From: JACKIC01 sp964543795
GTDB taxonomy: Bacteria > Planctomycetota > UBA1135 > UBA2386
DNA length: 64,000 bases
Assembly (NCBI GenBank): GCA_964543795.1
Contig: CAZIZN010000005.1
Location: 62,001 to 126,000, forward strand
Direction: 5' to 3'
A model generated the notes under the pieces. The model searched no databases, had not been told where the DNA came from, and saw nothing but the letters and a program-made list of their open reading frames with translations. This document shows positions 63,332 through 64,000 of this stretch, one piece after another; within the stretch, counting starts at the first letter, position 1, and each line of letters starts with the position of its first letter. A program made the translations under genes and the position numbers.

Positions 63332-64000
63332 CCGAGTGGCTCGACGCGGGGGACGCTGCCGGGCTCGCGGCGCGGCCGCTGCAGCAGATCCACATCGGCG
63401 CACACACGTTCGCGGTCAGTCACGTCGACGGCGCGTTCCACGTGATCGACGGCCGGTGCAACCACGTCGGCGGCCCGCTCGGCGAGGGCGCGCTCGACGA
63501 CGCGGGCTACGTGACCTGCCCGTGGCACCACTGGAAGTTCCACCACGCGACCGGCCTGGGCGAACCCGGCTACGAGGCGGACGCGGTGCCGACCCATGCC
63601 TGCCGGGTCGAGGGCGGTCGCCTGTGGATCGACGCGGCGCCGAGCACGCCGCGCCGCGTGCAGCCGCACGAACCGCACCCGCTGCTGTCGATCCGCCAGC
63701 GCGGAGAGCCCGGCGGTCCCGGTCCCGACGAACCGCTGCGCGTGCTCGGCATCTCGACGACCAACATGGACGTCGCGCACCCGCGGATCTCCACCTCCGA
63801 CCTGCTGCTCGACCACGCGCTCGAACGCGCGCGCGAACTGGGCCTGTCGACGCGCCTCGTCCGCCTCGCCGAGCTGAGCTTCCGCGCCTGCGAGGGCTAC
63901 TACTCGAAGTCCGCGCACGCGTGCACGTGGCCGTGCTCGATCACGCAGATGGACCCGACGGATCGCATGGACCGCGTCTACGAGGGCATGGTCGGCTGGG
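63328..64000 (+). CDS. Rieske 2Fe-2S / flavodoxin-like fusion protein, partial
   Basis: 224 codons present; runs past the window end with no stop. Residues 1-105 are a Rieske domain: VIDGRCNHVGGPLGEG (C44, H46) and YVTCPWHHWKFHHATG (C64, H67) hold a complete 2Fe-2S site. Linker about 106-135. From 137, LRVLGISTTNMDVAHPRISTSDLLLDHALERARELG begins an NADPH-dependent FMN reductase/flavodoxin-like fold, with EGYYSKSAHACTWPC as an unusual Cys-rich segment. The fusion suggests internal electron transfer between flavin and iron-sulfur cluster; partner and substrate unknown. Start ATG overlaps the small ORF stop. Confidence 0.85.
   Translation, partial: MTEWLDAGDAAGLAARPLQQIHIGAHTFAVSHVDGAFHVIDGRCNHVGGPLGEGALDDAGYVTCPWHHWKFHHATGLGEPGYEADAVPTHACRVEGGRLWIDAAPSTPRRVQPHEPHPLLSIRQRGEPGGPGPDEPLRVLGISTTNMDVAHPRISTSDLLLDHALERARELGLSTRLVRLAELSFRACEGYYSKSAHACTWPCSITQMDPTDRMDRVYEGMVGW

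Overview
High-GC bacterial chromosome segment. Its gene content points to a planctomycete, most likely one of the recently cultured lineages rich in secreted repeat proteins. The evidence is the ThuA / multi-haem cytochrome c / beta-propeller operon, a long ELW-x-SDGT repeat protein with a typical planctomycete C-terminal region, many lipoproteins and Sec-exported beta-propellers of unknown role, DUF1207, and DUF1570-like and GH99-like proteins. This assignment is inference from family content; there is no rRNA or tRNA in the window. Coding density is high, with about 50 genes on both strands, and I see no phage, insertion sequence, CRISPR array or integron.

Layout. 1-5317: edge of a surface-polysaccharide cluster (partial glycosyltransferase, HDOD regulator, flippase, GT2, BtpA-like barrel protein, GT4). 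5342-16905: housekeeping and accessory genes: a Cas4-like/DUF2779-like nuclease, an MBL lipoprotein, an M48 protease with a methyltransferase, IF-1, a GNAT, and an xth-ABC-transporter operon. 17042-24082: export-oriented genes (ChaN-PDZ lipoprotein, beta-propellers) around an amino-acid dehydrogenase. 24083-28434: a threonine-degradation operon (tdh-kbl) that also carries an archaeal-type type II methionine aminopeptidase and a GT4. 28508-33061: small genes, dinB and DUF1207. 33186-39631: five-haem cytochrome, propeller, ThuA and serine dehydratase operon. 39772-52298: secreted or large repeat proteins, 5-formyl-THF cyclo-ligase, Uma2, RsgA. 52365-57705: ATP-grasp ligase plus zinc peptidase, DCC protein, GH99-like protein, ECF sigma plus anti-sigma. 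57744-64000: a 1191-residue protein with a voltage-sensor-like four-helix domain, YceI, and the start of a Rieske-flavodoxin fusion.

Themes. Operons are tightly packed: ten gene junctions are ATGA or GTGA stop/start overlaps. Two kinds of gene start are visible. Some genes have ordinary Shine-Dalgarno sequences. Others have no Shine-Dalgarno but a TAGANT-like hexamer 6-15 bases before the start codon, as expected for leaderless or almost leaderless transcripts. A dispersed 24-30 bp element with the dyad core CGAACC-N-GGTTCG sits just 3' of genes at three loci, once as a long inverted pair.

The best candidates for new biology are the degenerate DUF2779 nuclease, the voltage-sensor-like protein beside a sigma/anti-sigma pair, the ATP-grasp/Peptidase_Mx pair, the Rieske-flavodoxin fusion behind a small coupled ORF, and the leaderless-promoter pattern. 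No complete undescribed defence or mobile system is evident.
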